Made by a program: the position numbers and the translations under genes. 64,000 bases of DNA from Caulobacteraceae bacterium (GTDB lineage Bacteria > Pseudomonadota > Alphaproteobacteria > Caulobacterales > Caulobacteraceae). Location: positions 1-64,000 of the forward strand of contig JAIYCQ010000032.1 of the NCBI GenBank assembly GCA_027487945.1, in the 5' to 3' direction. Shown here in pieces: positions 34,418-43,280 of this stretch; the first letter of the stretch is position 1; every line of letters starts with the position of its first letter. Below the pieces are notes generated by a model that worked only from the letters and a program-made list of their open reading frames with translations, did no database searches and was not told the origin of the DNA.

Positions 34418-36660
34418 GACTCGCGACCCTGCTGGCGTTGCTGCTGACCCTGGCGCCCCTGAGCGCCCTCGCCCAGACACTGGTGCGGGACGGCCGCCCG
34501 GTGGCGCGCATCTACTTCACACCGTCCGACCCGCTGGAAACGGCCGCCGAGGAGCTGAATTACCATCTCGGCAAGATGTCCGGCGCGACGCTGGAGGTGG
34601 TCCGCACCGCAGACCCGGCGGCGGTGAAGGGGCCGGCCCTGGTGCTCGGCGACCTCGCTGTCCGCATGGGGGCGACACCGCAGGACAGGACGCCGTCGGC
34701 CGAGGGCTTCCGGCTGCTGACGAAGGGCGAGACGCTGCTGATCGGCGGCGAGAGCGATGAGGCCGCCCTGTTCGGGGCCTATGCGATGCTGGAGACGCTG
34801 GGCGTCGACTGGGTGATGCCGGGCGAGATCGGCGAGGTAATCCCCCACCGGGCGACCGTGACCCTGCGTCCGCTGGACGAAAGCCAGAGGCCCGACTTCT
34901 CCATGCGGCGGCTCTGGTACCGGGGCGGCGCCGACACCGTCACCCGGGAGGACAAGGCGCGGATGGAGGTCTGGCTGCGTCGGCAGCGGGCCGGTGTCTT
35001 CCGCCCCGTCTCGGCGGAGACCGCAGGCCACTACTGGCCGACCTTCATCAAGCGGCACAAGGCCGCCTTCGACGCCGACCCCAGCCTCTATGCGCTGCGA
35101 CGGGATGCGGAGGGACGGCTGGTGCGCCGCGGCCCCCAGATCGAAACCACCGACCCGCGCATCGTGGCCATGATGGCCCAGGACATCCGCGACACCTTCG
35201 AGAAGAAGGGCTGGCCCCGGGACAGGACCGTCGGCTTTCCCATCGGCCCGGCCGACACCGCAGGCTACTCGCTGTCGCCGGAGTCGGCGGCGGCGGGCTG
35301 GGGGCCGCCAGATCCGATCACCGGCGAACCCGACCAGACCGACCTTCTGGTCAAGCTGGCCAACGAGGTGCTGGCGGCGCTGGGCCCGGACTACCCGAAC
35401 GTCCACCTGGGCTTCTATTCCTACGCCTCGCACCAGGGCTATCCGGGCCGATACACGCCGGACCCGCGGGTGGCGGTGATCTTCGCGCCGATCAACTTCT
35501 CGCGCTACCACGCCCTGACCGACCCAGGCTCGCGCAGCCAGCCCCTCTACCGGGCGGTGTTCGACCAGTGGGCGGCGCTGGCTCGCCGGCAGGGCAACCC
35601 GCTGCTCTACCGGGGCTACAACTGGAATCTGGCCGAGAACATGCTGCCTTACTCCAAACTCCGGATATGGGGCGAGGAGCTGGCCTACTACCGCGACGCC
35701 GGGGTAGCGGGACTGAACGTCGAGGCCACCAAGGCCTGGGGCGTCAACGGCCCGAGCGACTGGCTGTTCATGCAGCTGGCCTGGGACGCGTCACAGGACT
35801 GGCGGGCGCTGCTGGCCGACTACTGCGCCAAGGCGTTCGGCGCCGGGGCCGAGCCGATGCGACGCTACCTGCTGCGGCTGACCGAGGCGCAGCGGGCGGC
35901 CGGCCAGGAGGCGGGCTCCTATCACGCCATTCCGCTGATCTACGACCACGCCTTCGTCGCGGCGGCCCAGGCCGACATCAGCGAGGCCGAGCGGCTGGCG
36001 ACGCTGCCCGCCGAGAAGGAGCGGATCGCTCACTTCCGCTCGGGCGTCGACCTGCTGGACCTCTATCTCGCCTACCATGAGGCGGCCAACCGCTTCGACT
36101 TCGGGACCGCGCTGCAGCGCTACGAGGCCATGCATGCTGCCTGGAACGGCTACCAGGCCCGCAACCCGGACATCGTGGCCAGGGAGGCGCCGGTCTATCT
36201 GGAGCGGTTCATCGGCCCCTTCGTGCGCGAGGCGGCCCGCCATCAGGTGCTGCAACCCCTCCCCGAACAGCTGAGGACGGGCTTCGGCGACGGCGACTAC
36301 CAGGACCCGGCCTTCGACGACTCCGCCTGGCCGCTCACCTCGACCTGGGCCTCGACCTGGGACGCCCAGCGGCTGACCGGACAGAGGGTCTGGTACCGCC
36401 ACCGCTTCACCCTGACCGCACAGGAGGCGGCGGCGCCGCTACGGCTGTTCCTGGGGGGCTTCGACGATCGCGCCGTGGTCTGGCTCAACGGCCGGCGGAT
36501 GGGCGACAGCGGCCGACGCTTCTCGGCGCCGGTGGTCTTCGAGCTGACGGGCGCGACGGCCGGCGAGAACCTGCTGGCCGTCGAGATCGTGCGCGATCAC
36601 CCGCTCAACGAAATCGGCGTCGGCGGCCTGATCCGGCCGAGCTTCCTGTTCAGCCGTTGA
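34414..36660 (+). CDS. DUF4838 secreted glycan-type protein
   Basis: 748 residues. Signal peptide MRLATLLALLLTLAPLSALA (1-20). The N-terminal alpha-glucuronidase/GH20-like domain (~25-150: FTPSDPLETAAEELNYHLGKMSGATLEV, then GESDEAALFGAYAMLETLGVDWVMPG) precedes a TIM-barrel-like DUF4838 region (~150-550, with FLVKLANEVLAALGPDYPNVHLGFYSYASH near 320), and a C-terminal jelly-roll similar to sugar-binding domains (GFGDGDYQDPAFDDSAWPL onward, ~620-748). This family is likely a glycosidase or carbohydrate-binding protein in the periplasm. Its start overlaps the ligase stop, an odd pairing. Confidence 0.88.
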   Translation: MRLATLLALLLTLAPLSALAQTLVRDGRPVARIYFTPSDPLETAAEELNYHLGKMSGATLEVVRTADPAAVKGPALVLGDLAVRMGATPQDRTPSAEGFRLLTKGETLLIGGESDEAALFGAYAMLETLGVDWVMPGEIGEVIPHRATVTLRPLDESQRPDFSMRRLWYRGGADTVTREDKARMEVWLRRQRAGVFRPVSAETAGHYWPTFIKRHKAAFDADPSLYALRRDAEGRLVRRGPQIETTDPRIVAMMAQDIRDTFEKKGWPRDRTVGFPIGPADTAGYSLSPESAAAGWGPPDPITGEPDQTDLLVKLANEVLAALGPDYPNVHLGFYSYASHQGYPGRYTPDPRVAVIFAPINFSRYHALTDPGSRSQPLYRAVFDQWAALARRQGNPLLYRGYNWNLAENMLPYSKLRIWGEELAYYRDAGVAGLNVEATKAWGVNGPSDWLFMQLAWDASQDWRALLADYCAKAFGAGAEPMRRYLLRLTEAQRAAGQEAGSYHAIPLIYDHAFVAAAQADISEAERLATLPAEKERIAHFRSGVDLLDLYLAYHEAANRFDFGTALQRYEAMHAAWNGYQARNPDIVAREAPVYLERFIGPFVREAARHQVLQPLPEQLRTGFGDGDYQDPAFDDSAWPLTSTWASTWDAQRLTGQRVWYRHRFTLTAQEAAAPLRLFLGGFDDRAVVWLNGRRMGDSGRRFSAPVVFELTGATAGENLLAVEIVRDHPLNEIGVGGLIRPSFLFSR

Positions 36661-37810
36661 AGCCGGTCACGGCCGCGATGATGCGGTCCTGGGTCTCGGT
36701 GTCCATGTAGGGGTGCATCGGCAGGGCGAGCACCCGGCCGGCCAGGGCCTCGGTCACCGGCAGGCCGCCAACGCCCTGCGGGAAGTGGGCGTAGGGCTCC
36801 TGCACATGCATCGGCACCGGATAGTAGACGGCGGTGGGCACGCCCTGGGTCTTCAGGTGGGCGGCGAGGCCGTCGCGGTTGTCATGTTCGATGACGTACT
36901 GGGCCCAGACCGACTGCCCGCCGGCGATCACCGTCGGGGTGGCGGCCACGGCGCCCTTGAGCCCCTCGGCGTAGCGGTCGGCGACCGCCTGCCGCATGAC
37001 GATCTCCTCGGCGAAGATGGCCAGCTTCTCGAGCAGGATGGCGGCCTGGATCGAATCCAGCCGCGAGTTCATGCCGATACGGGCGTTGAGGTACTTGGAC
37101 TCGTGCTCGAAGACCCGGCCGTTCAGGTCGGCCGCGACCGCCTTGCCGTGCACGCGGTAGCTGTCCATCAGGTCCCAGAGCGCCTGGTCCTTGCAGATCA
37201 CCGCCCCGCCGTCGCCGTAGCAGCCCAGCGGCTTGGCCGGGAAGAAGCTGGTGGTGGCCACGTCCGCCCAGTGGATCGGGTGCTTGCCGTGCAGAGTGCA
37301 GCCGAAGCCCTGGGCCGAGTCGCTGACCAGCTTGAGGCCATGGCGGTCACAGATGGCGCGCAGGGCCGGATAATCGGCCGGCTGCCCGAACAGATCGACG
37401 GCGATGACCACGGCCGGCTTCAGCGCGCCCTCGGCCTTCACGGCGACGATGGCGGCCTCGAGCCTGGCCGGGTCCAGGTTGCAGGTGTCGGGCAGCACAT
37501 CGACGAACACCGGCGTGGCGCCGACCCAGGGCACGACTTCCGGCGTCGCCGTGAAGGTGAAGGAGGGGCAGAACACCGCGTCCCCGGCGCCGATCCCCCA
37601 GGCCATCAGCGGCAGGGCGATGGCGTCGGTGCCGTTGGCGCAGCTGATCGACAGCGGCGCCTGGCCGAAGGCCGCGAGCTTGGCCTCGAACTCGCGGACC
37701 TCGGGGCCCATCACATAGCCGCCGTGGTCGAGGACGCGGCCGATGGCGGCGTCGAGGCGGTCGCGGATCCGGCGCTGCTGCGCGGCGAGGTCGATGAAGG
37801 CGATGCTCAT
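36650..37810 (-). CDS. wbpE: WbpE-like nucleotide-sugar aminotransferase
   Basis: 386 residues from ATG 37810 (AGGAG 8 bases upstream). A DegT/DnrJ/EryC1/StrS PLP aminotransferase; PLP lysine Lys193 in SFFPAKPLGCYGDGG, PLP aspartate in VSDSAQGFG (~163). The N-terminus SIAFIDLAAQQRRIRDRLDA and the end LPMHPYMDT match Pseudomonas WbpE as I recall it, which aminates a UDP-3-keto-GlcNAc uronic acid in O-antigen synthesis. The substrate cannot be confirmed. Tail overlaps the DUF4838 gene by 11 bases on the other strand. Confidence 0.85.
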   Translation of the reverse strand: MSIAFIDLAAQQRRIRDRLDAAIGRVLDHGGYVMGPEVREFEAKLAAFGQAPLSISCANGTDAIALPLMAWGIGAGDAVFCPSFTFTATPEVVPWVGATPVFVDVLPDTCNLDPARLEAAIVAVKAEGALKPAVVIAVDLFGQPADYPALRAICDRHGLKLVSDSAQGFGCTLHGKHPIHWADVATTSFFPAKPLGCYGDGGAVICKDQALWDLMDSYRVHGKAVAADLNGRVFEHESKYLNARIGMNSRLDSIQAAILLEKLAIFAEEIVMRQAVADRYAEGLKGAVAATPTVIAGGQSVWAQYVIEHDNRDGLAAHLKTQGVPTAVYYPVPMHVQEPYAHFPQGVGGLPVTEALAGRVLALPMHPYMDTETQDRIIAAVTGFNG

Positions 37811-37928
37811 GGGCGCGCTCCTAGCCAAGGTCGTCGTGGATTTCGACACAAACCCTGTAACCGGTTGTTGCCCGGTTCAGGAACCGCGCGGTTTGCAGAC
37901 CCGTTGACGAACAGGCCGTCCAACAGTC

Positions 37929-38909
37929 ATGCCGAACCGGATGAACACTCTGCCCAAGACGGTCGATCCGCAACTGATGCAGCACCTGACGACCTGGGAG
38001 TCCTTCCTCGGCCGGTTGGGAGACGTGGGCGGGCGGCTGGCCGTCAACCTGGTCGCCGCCATCCTGATCCTCGCCCTGGCGGTCTGGATGTCGGGCTGGG
38101 CTTCGCGCTTCGTTCAGCGCGCGATCGCCAGACTTCATCCGCGACGCCTGCCGCCCGACCCCACCCTGCAGACGTTCCTCGGCTCGGTGGTTCGCTTCGG
38201 CATCCTGGCCATAGGGCTGGTGGCGGTGCTCCAGCAACTCGGGGTCCAGGCGACCTCCATCCTGGCGGTCCTGACGGCGGCCTCCCTGGCCATCGGCCTG
38301 GCGCTGCAGGGGGCGCTGTCCAACATCGCCGCCGGGGTGATGATCCTGATCTTCCGGCCATACCGCGTCGGCGACGTGATCGAGAGCGCCGGTCGGCAGG
38401 GCACGGTGAAGGCCCTGGACCTGCTGGTGACCGAGCTGGCGACCGCCGACAACGTCAAGGTGGTGATCCCCAACGGCAAGGTGTTCGGCGACGTCATCCT
38501 GAACTACTCCACCCATCGGCGGCGCAGGGTCGACGTGATCTTCAAGGTCCCGCTGAAGGCCGACATCGTCGCGGTCCTGCAGCGGCTGCGCGCCCGGGTC
38601 GACGCCGATTCCCGGGTCCGCAAGGATCCGCCGCCCCTGATCGAAATGATGGACCTGACCGAGGCCTATGCCCAGGCCGCCATCCGCGTCTGGGTGGCCC
38701 GCGATGACGTCTCGGCGGTCCGAACCGACCTGATGCTGTCGGCGCACCTGCTGGCGGAGGATCCGCACGCCGAACTGGCGCCGCCGCGCCCGTCCAGCGC
38801 CAGCGACCAGTCCGCCCCGATCCCTGACAGGCCGCGCTTCAGCCTGAAAGGGCCTGGTCGAGGTCGGAAATCAGGTCAGAGCAATCCTCAATCCCCACCG
38901 AAAGCCTGA
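37929..38909 (+). CDS. MscS-type mechanosensitive channel
   Basis: 326 residues. Three membrane helices at ~38-58, ~78-97 and ~100-127; the pore helix TM3 has the Ala/Gly-rich AILAVLTAASLAIGLALQGALSNIAAGVMILIFRPYRVGDVIE, followed by the beta domain (GRQGTVKALDLLVTELATADNVKVVIPNGKVFGDVI). The C-terminus (PPRPSSASDQ...GRGRKSGQSNPQSPPKA) is a basic, Pro/Ser-rich tail. It gates under membrane tension. The last 71 bases overlap the convergent cystathionine gene. Confidence 0.92.
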   Translation: MPNRMNTLPKTVDPQLMQHLTTWESFLGRLGDVGGRLAVNLVAAILILALAVWMSGWASRFVQRAIARLHPRRLPPDPTLQTFLGSVVRFGILAIGLVAVLQQLGVQATSILAVLTAASLAIGLALQGALSNIAAGVMILIFRPYRVGDVIESAGRQGTVKALDLLVTELATADNVKVVIPNGKVFGDVILNYSTHRRRRVDVIFKVPLKADIVAVLQRLRARVDADSRVRKDPPPLIEMMDLTEAYAQAAIRVWVARDDVSAVRTDLMLSAHLLAEDPHAELAPPRPSSASDQSAPIPDRPRFSLKGPGRGRKSGQSNPQSPPKA

Positions 38910-40023
38910 TCAGCGTATCGCTGATGCCGATCGCCGCCCGCTGCTCGGGCGGGATGGAGGCGTGGGTCATGATGGCCGGATGCTCGATCAGGCTTTCCAC
39001 GCCGCCGAGCGACTCGGCGAGGGTGAACAGCTGCGTCCGCTCCAGCACACGCCGGGCGCGGGCAAGGTCGCCGTCGATCTCCACCGAGATAATGCCCCCG
39101 AAGCCGGTCATCTGACGCTTCGCCAGCGCATGCTGCGGATGGCTTTCGAGGCCGGGGTAGATCACGCGCTTCACATCCTCGCGGGCCTCGAGCCATTGGG
39201 CGATGCGCAGGGCGCTGGCGCAGTGACGCTCCATCCTGAGCGCGAGCGTCTTGAGGCCCCGCAGCGCCAGGAAGCTGTCGAACGGGCCGGAGATGGCGCC
39301 GACCGCGTTCTGCAGGAAGGTCAGCTGGTCGCGGACCTCGGTGTTCTCACCCACCGCCACCACGCCGCCGACCATGTCCGAATGGCCGTTCAGGTACTTG
39401 GTGGTCGAGTGCAGAACCAGGTCGAAGCCATGCTCCAGCGGCCGTTGCACGTAAGGGCTGGCGAAGGTGTTGTCGGCGACCGTGATCAGGCCGCGCTTGC
39501 CGGCCAGCGCGGCGACGGCTTCCAGGTCCACCAGCCGCAGGGTCGGATTGGTCGGGGTCTCGACCCAGATCATCTTCGTCTCGGGACGGATGGCCGCCTC
39601 GATATTGGCCACGTCGGTCATGTCAACGAAGCTGAATGACAGGCCAGCCGACCGCTTCTTCACCCGCTCGAACAGCCGGTAGCTGCCGCCGTAAAGGTCG
39701 TCGCTGGCGATGACGTGCGCGCCGCTGTCCAGCATTTCCAGCACCGTGGCCGCCGCCGCCAGGCCGGAGGCGAAGGCGAAGGCCTGCGTCCCGCTCTCCA
39801 GGTCGGCGACACAGCGCTCGAACGCGAAACGGGTCGGGTTCTGGCTGCGCGCGTACTCGAAGCCCTTGTGCACGCCCGGGCTCTCCTGGGCGTAGGTCGA
39901 GGTGGCGTAGATCGGGACCATCACCGCCCCGGTGGTCGGGTCGTGGCTCTGGCCGCCGTGGATAGTGCGGGTGGCGAAGGCCAGGCGGTTCTTGCCGCCG
40001 CCCTCGTGCTTGGGCGTCGTCAT
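38839..40023 (-). CDS. cystathionine gamma-synthase/lyase-type PLP enzyme
   Basis: 394 residues. Cys/Met-metabolism PLP family: PLP lysine Lys209 in LHSTTKYLNGHSD, phosphate-binding ASGLAAAATV (~85), and the tyrosine/arginine region YARSQNPTRFAFER. Following a cystathionine beta-synthase at 3-base spacing, it most likely acts as the gamma-lyase of reverse transsulfuration (cystathionine to cysteine), although a gamma-synthase or homocysteine sulfhydrylase role cannot be excluded by sequence. Same operon, second gene. Confidence 0.9.
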   Translation of the reverse strand: MTTPKHEGGGKNRLAFATRTIHGGQSHDPTTGAVMVPIYATSTYAQESPGVHKGFEYARSQNPTRFAFERCVADLESGTQAFAFASGLAAAATVLEMLDSGAHVIASDDLYGGSYRLFERVKKRSAGLSFSFVDMTDVANIEAAIRPETKMIWVETPTNPTLRLVDLEAVAALAGKRGLITVADNTFASPYVQRPLEHGFDLVLHSTTKYLNGHSDMVGGVVAVGENTEVRDQLTFLQNAVGAISGPFDSFLALRGLKTLALRMERHCASALRIAQWLEAREDVKRVIYPGLESHPQHALAKRQMTGFGGIISVEIDGDLARARRVLERTQLFTLAESLGGVESLIEHPAIMTHASIPPEQRAAIGISDTLIRLSVGIEDCSDLISDLDQALSG

Positions 40024-40025
40024 GG

Positions 40026-41414
40026 TCAGGCGCTCCGGCGCAGGTGATTGATGAGGTCGACCCGGGTGATCAGGCCGACCAGCCTGTCGCCGTCCATGAC
40101 CACCGCCACCTGGTCGCGCTCGAACACGGGATTGAGGTTCTCCAGCGGCTCGCCGACCTGCAGGGTGTGGACATCCCGGGTCATGGCGGCCGAGACGGTC
40201 TGGCCGAAGCGGTCGGCGCGGCCCTCGCGCGGGCCGACGGCGTTCAGAATGTCGCTCTCGTCGAGGATCCCGACCAGCCGGCCCTGGTCAATGACGGGCA
40301 GCTGGCTGATGTCGGCGGCCCGCATGCGGTTGTAGGCGGTCAGCAGGCTGTCGTCCGGCCCGGCGCCGATCACGCCGCCCTCGGAAAAGTCGCGGGCGAT
40401 CAGATCGCGCAGGTCGCCGTACTTCGGGCGGTCCTCGAAGCCATGGGCGGCCACCCACATGTCGTTGAACATCTTGGTCAGGTACTTGCCACCCGTGTCG
40501 CAGACGAAGGTCGCCACCCGCTGCGGCTCGGTCTGCTCGCGGCAGTACCGCAGCGCCGCCGCCAGCAGGGTGCCGGAGGAGGAGCCGGCCAGGATGCCCT
40601 CCTTCTCCAGCAGCTCGCGGGCCGTCTCGACGCTCTCACGATCGGGAATCTCGTAGGCCTTTGCGACCAGTTCCATCTGGGCGTTGTCGGGGATGAAGTC
40701 CTCGCCGATGCCCTCGACGATCCAGCTGCCCGCCTCGCCGTAGGTTCCGGTGTTGACGTAGTCGTAGAGGATCGAACCCTTCGGATCGGCCAGGATCATC
40801 TTCGTCTTCGGCGAGGCCTTCCGGAAAAAGCGGCCGAGACCGGTCAGGGTGCCGCCCGAGCCGACCCCGACGACCATGGCGTCGATGTCGCCCTCCATCT
40901 GGTCGAGGATCTCCGGACCCGTCGTCTGCTCATGGGCCAGCGGGTTGGCCGGGTTCTCGAACTGGTTGACGAAGAAGCCGCCGGTCTGCTGGGCGATGGT
41001 CTGGGCCATGTCCTGATAGTACTCGGGGTGACCCTTGCCGACGTCGGAGCGGGTGATCCGCACGTCCACGCCCATGGCCCGCAGATGCAGGATCTTCTCC
41101 CGCGCCATCTTGTCGGGCACCACCAGGATCAGCTTGAACCCCTTCACGCTGGCGACCTGGGCCAGGCCAAGGCCCGTGTTGCCGGCGGTGGCCTCGATGA
41201 TCGTGCCGCCGGGCTTCAGCCGGCCGTCCCGCTCCGCCGCCTCGATCATGGAGAGGGCGATGCGATCCTTGATCGACCCGCCGGGGTTCTGGTTTTCCAG
41301 CTTGAGGAACAGCCGGCAGGGGCCGGTGTCGATACGGGTCACCTCGACCATCGGCGTATTGCCGATCAGGTCGAGGGACGATCGCGCGGCGCGCGGGAGC
41401 GAGCGGTCGGTCAT
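40026..41414 (-). CDS. cystathionine beta-synthase with CBS domains
   Basis: 462 residues. Fold-type II PLP enzyme: PLP lysine Lys49 in NQNPGGSIKDRIA, ATAGNTGLGLAQ (~84), GVGSGGTLTGLG (~178). The C-terminal part has two CBS domains (~340-460: DSLLTAYNRMRAADISQLPVIDQGRLVGILDESDIL and VHTLQVGEPLENLNPVFE...VVMDGDRLVGLITRVDLI), which would bind SAM or adenosyl compounds. With the gamma-type enzyme it makes cystathionine from homocysteine and serine. First gene of the leftward pair. Confidence 0.92.
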   Translation of the reverse strand: MTDRSLPRAARSSLDLIGNTPMVEVTRIDTGPCRLFLKLENQNPGGSIKDRIALSMIEAAERDGRLKPGGTIIEATAGNTGLGLAQVASVKGFKLILVVPDKMAREKILHLRAMGVDVRITRSDVGKGHPEYYQDMAQTIAQQTGGFFVNQFENPANPLAHEQTTGPEILDQMEGDIDAMVVGVGSGGTLTGLGRFFRKASPKTKMILADPKGSILYDYVNTGTYGEAGSWIVEGIGEDFIPDNAQMELVAKAYEIPDRESVETARELLEKEGILAGSSSGTLLAAALRYCREQTEPQRVATFVCDTGGKYLTKMFNDMWVAAHGFEDRPKYGDLRDLIARDFSEGGVIGAGPDDSLLTAYNRMRAADISQLPVIDQGRLVGILDESDILNAVGPREGRADRFGQTVSAAMTRDVHTLQVGEPLENLNPVFERDQVAVVMDGDRLVGLITRVDLINHLRRSA

Positions 41415-41496
41415 CGGAGGCGAGGGTTCCGCAAAGGAAAGGATTGTCCCTTGCCTACCGCGCCAGAGGGCACGAAGGAAGCGGGGAAACGGCGTT

Positions 41497-42036
41497 TCAG
41501 GAAACGTCCGTGCCCATGAGCGTCGCCAGCCGCCCGGCCAGGAAGGCGTCCAGATCGCCGCCGCTGTAGAGATATCCCGTAACCCCGGCGCGGCGGGCCG
41601 CCTCCATGTCGGAGGCCTTGTCGCCGATCATGATCGCGTCCGACGGCGCCACGGCGAAGTCGGCCAGGGCCTTGAGCAACATGCCGGGGTTGGGCTTGCG
41701 GTCCGGATGGTCGGCGACCCGGTAGCGGGGATCGGGCGCCGCCTCGTGGTGGGGCGCGAAGTAGATGCGGTCGATCCGCGCGCCCTCGACGGCCAGCTGG
41801 CGCAGCATCTCGGCGTGGAAGGCGTGCATCTGGTCTTCGGTATAGTAGCCCCGGCCGATGCCCGACTGGTTGGTGGTGATCACCGCCACGGCGCCGACGC
41901 GGTTCACCCGCGCCACAGCCGCCCGGGCGCCGGGCATCCACTCCAGCCTGGCGGGGTCGAAGGCGTAGCCTGTATCGACGTTCAGCACGCCATCGCGGTC
42001 AAAGATGACGGCGAAGGGGCGGGGGGACCGGGACAT
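41497..42036 (-). CDS. gmhB: D,D-heptose 1,7-bisphosphate phosphatase-like HAD protein
   Basis: 179 residues. HAD-IIIA: FDRDGVLN (Asp13, Asp15), ITTNQSGIGRGYYTEDQMHAFHAEMLR (~52-80, the GmhB signature), DRKPNPGMLLKAL (~114) and MIGDKASDMEAARRAG (~138). In heptose synthesis it dephosphorylates the 7-position. Typical GmhB has a Cys4-type zinc loop (CxH...CxCRKP); here that segment reads APHHEAAPDPRYRVADHPDRKP with no cysteine, so the zinc site is missing. Divergent from the AGE epimerase gene. Confidence 0.82.
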   Translation of the reverse strand: MSRSPRPFAVIFDRDGVLNVDTGYAFDPARLEWMPGARAAVARVNRVGAVAVITTNQSGIGRGYYTEDQMHAFHAEMLRQLAVEGARIDRIYFAPHHEAAPDPRYRVADHPDRKPNPGMLLKALADFAVAPSDAIMIGDKASDMEAARRAGVTGYLYSGGDLDAFLAGRLATLMGTDVS

Positions 42037-42075
42037 GGTTCTTCCATATCATCCGCGCATCGGAGAAAAAGGCCT

Positions 42076-43158
42076 GTGTCTGCTCCGCCCGCCATCCACG
42101 TCCTGAATGACCAGCTGAAGCGCTGGCTGTTCGACCATGCGTTGCCGCTGTGGTCGGAGGTCGGCGTCGACCGTGCGCGGGGCGGCTTCTTCGAGCGTAT
42201 CGACCTGGCCGGCCGCGCCGTTGAAGCGTCACGCCGGATGCGGGTGGTGGCGCGGCAGACATGGGTGTTCGCCGCCGCCGGCAGACTGGGCTGGACCGGC
42301 CCCTGGCGGGAGACGGTAGCGCACGGCGTGCGGGCGCTGGAGGCCTACGCCCGGACCGACGGCCTCTATGGTATTCTGGCGGACGCCGATGGCCGCCTCA
42401 TCGACGACACCCCCGCGCCCTACGAGCAGGCCTTCGTGCTGTTGGCCCTGTCGGCCGCGCAGGAGACCTTCGGCGGCGATTTCGAGGCCAGGGCCGTCCG
42501 CCTGCGCGAAGCGCTCCTGTCCGCCGGGATCGTGCGGGCCGACGGCGGCGTGCCCGAGCAGGGATCGCTGCAGGCCAACCCGATGATGCACCTCTTCGAA
42601 GCGACGCAGGCCTGGACAAGGCTCAGCGATCAGCCCGGCTGGGCCGCGCTCGCCGAGACTATCGCTTCCTCGGCCCTGACCCGGATGATCGATCCCGCCA
42701 CCGGCGGCCTCTGCGAGCAGTACGACGCGGACTGGACGCGGCGCACCGAGGCGGAGATCGAGCCCGGTCACCAGCTGGAGTGGGGCTGGCTCCTGCTCCA
42801 GCACGGCGGGGCCGTGGACGCCGCGCGCCGGCTGATCGAGATCGGTGAGGGCCGCGGCGTGGACGAGGGCGTGGCCATCGCCAGCCTCGGCCGCGATCTG
42901 TCGCCCCGCGACCGTTCGGCCCGGCTCTGGGCCCAGACCGAACGCCTGCACGCCCATGCCGTCGCCGGTCGGTGGAGCGACATCGCGCCCGCCCTCACGG
43001 GTCTGCGCCGGTTCCTCGACACGCCCGTCGCCGGGACCTGGCGAGACCGCCTGCGGGCGGACGGATCCTTTGTAGACGAGGCCGCCCCGGGCAGCTCGCT
43101 ATACCATATCGTCTCGGCGGCGACCGCCCTCGACCGCGCCTGCGGCGGCGACCGATGA
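42076..43158 (+). CDS. AGE-family sugar epimerase/isomerase
   Basis: 360 residues from GTG 42076 (GGAG 10 bases upstream). An (alpha/alpha)6-barrel of the N-acylglucosamine 2-epimerase/mannose isomerase family: HALPLWSEVGVDRARGGFFERID (~18-40), RRMRVVARQTWVFAAAGRLG (~53), HLFEATQAW (~175), EPGHQLEWGWLLLQHGG (~232), each with the histidine or aromatic residues that line the sugar pocket. Substrate could be mannose, a keto sugar or GlcNAc. Divergent from the heptose phosphatase gene. Confidence 0.88.
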   Translation: MSAPPAIHVLNDQLKRWLFDHALPLWSEVGVDRARGGFFERIDLAGRAVEASRRMRVVARQTWVFAAAGRLGWTGPWRETVAHGVRALEAYARTDGLYGILADADGRLIDDTPAPYEQAFVLLALSAAQETFGGDFEARAVRLREALLSAGIVRADGGVPEQGSLQANPMMHLFEATQAWTRLSDQPGWAALAETIASSALTRMIDPATGGLCEQYDADWTRRTEAEIEPGHQLEWGWLLLQHGGAVDAARRLIEIGEGRGVDEGVAIASLGRDLSPRDRSARLWAQTERLHAHAVAGRWSDIAPALTGLRRFLDTPVAGTWRDRLRADGSFVDEAAPGSSLYHIVSAATALDRACGGDR

Positions 43159-43280
43159 AGCCCTTTCAGTTATTCTGACTCCGCCGCAAGGGTTCGCCGC
43201 CTTGCGCCGGCCATGCCGCTTCCGTACTTGCCACGGTGAAGGAAGGATCGCCGCTCGCGTGGCGACTTCAGGAGTTCTGC

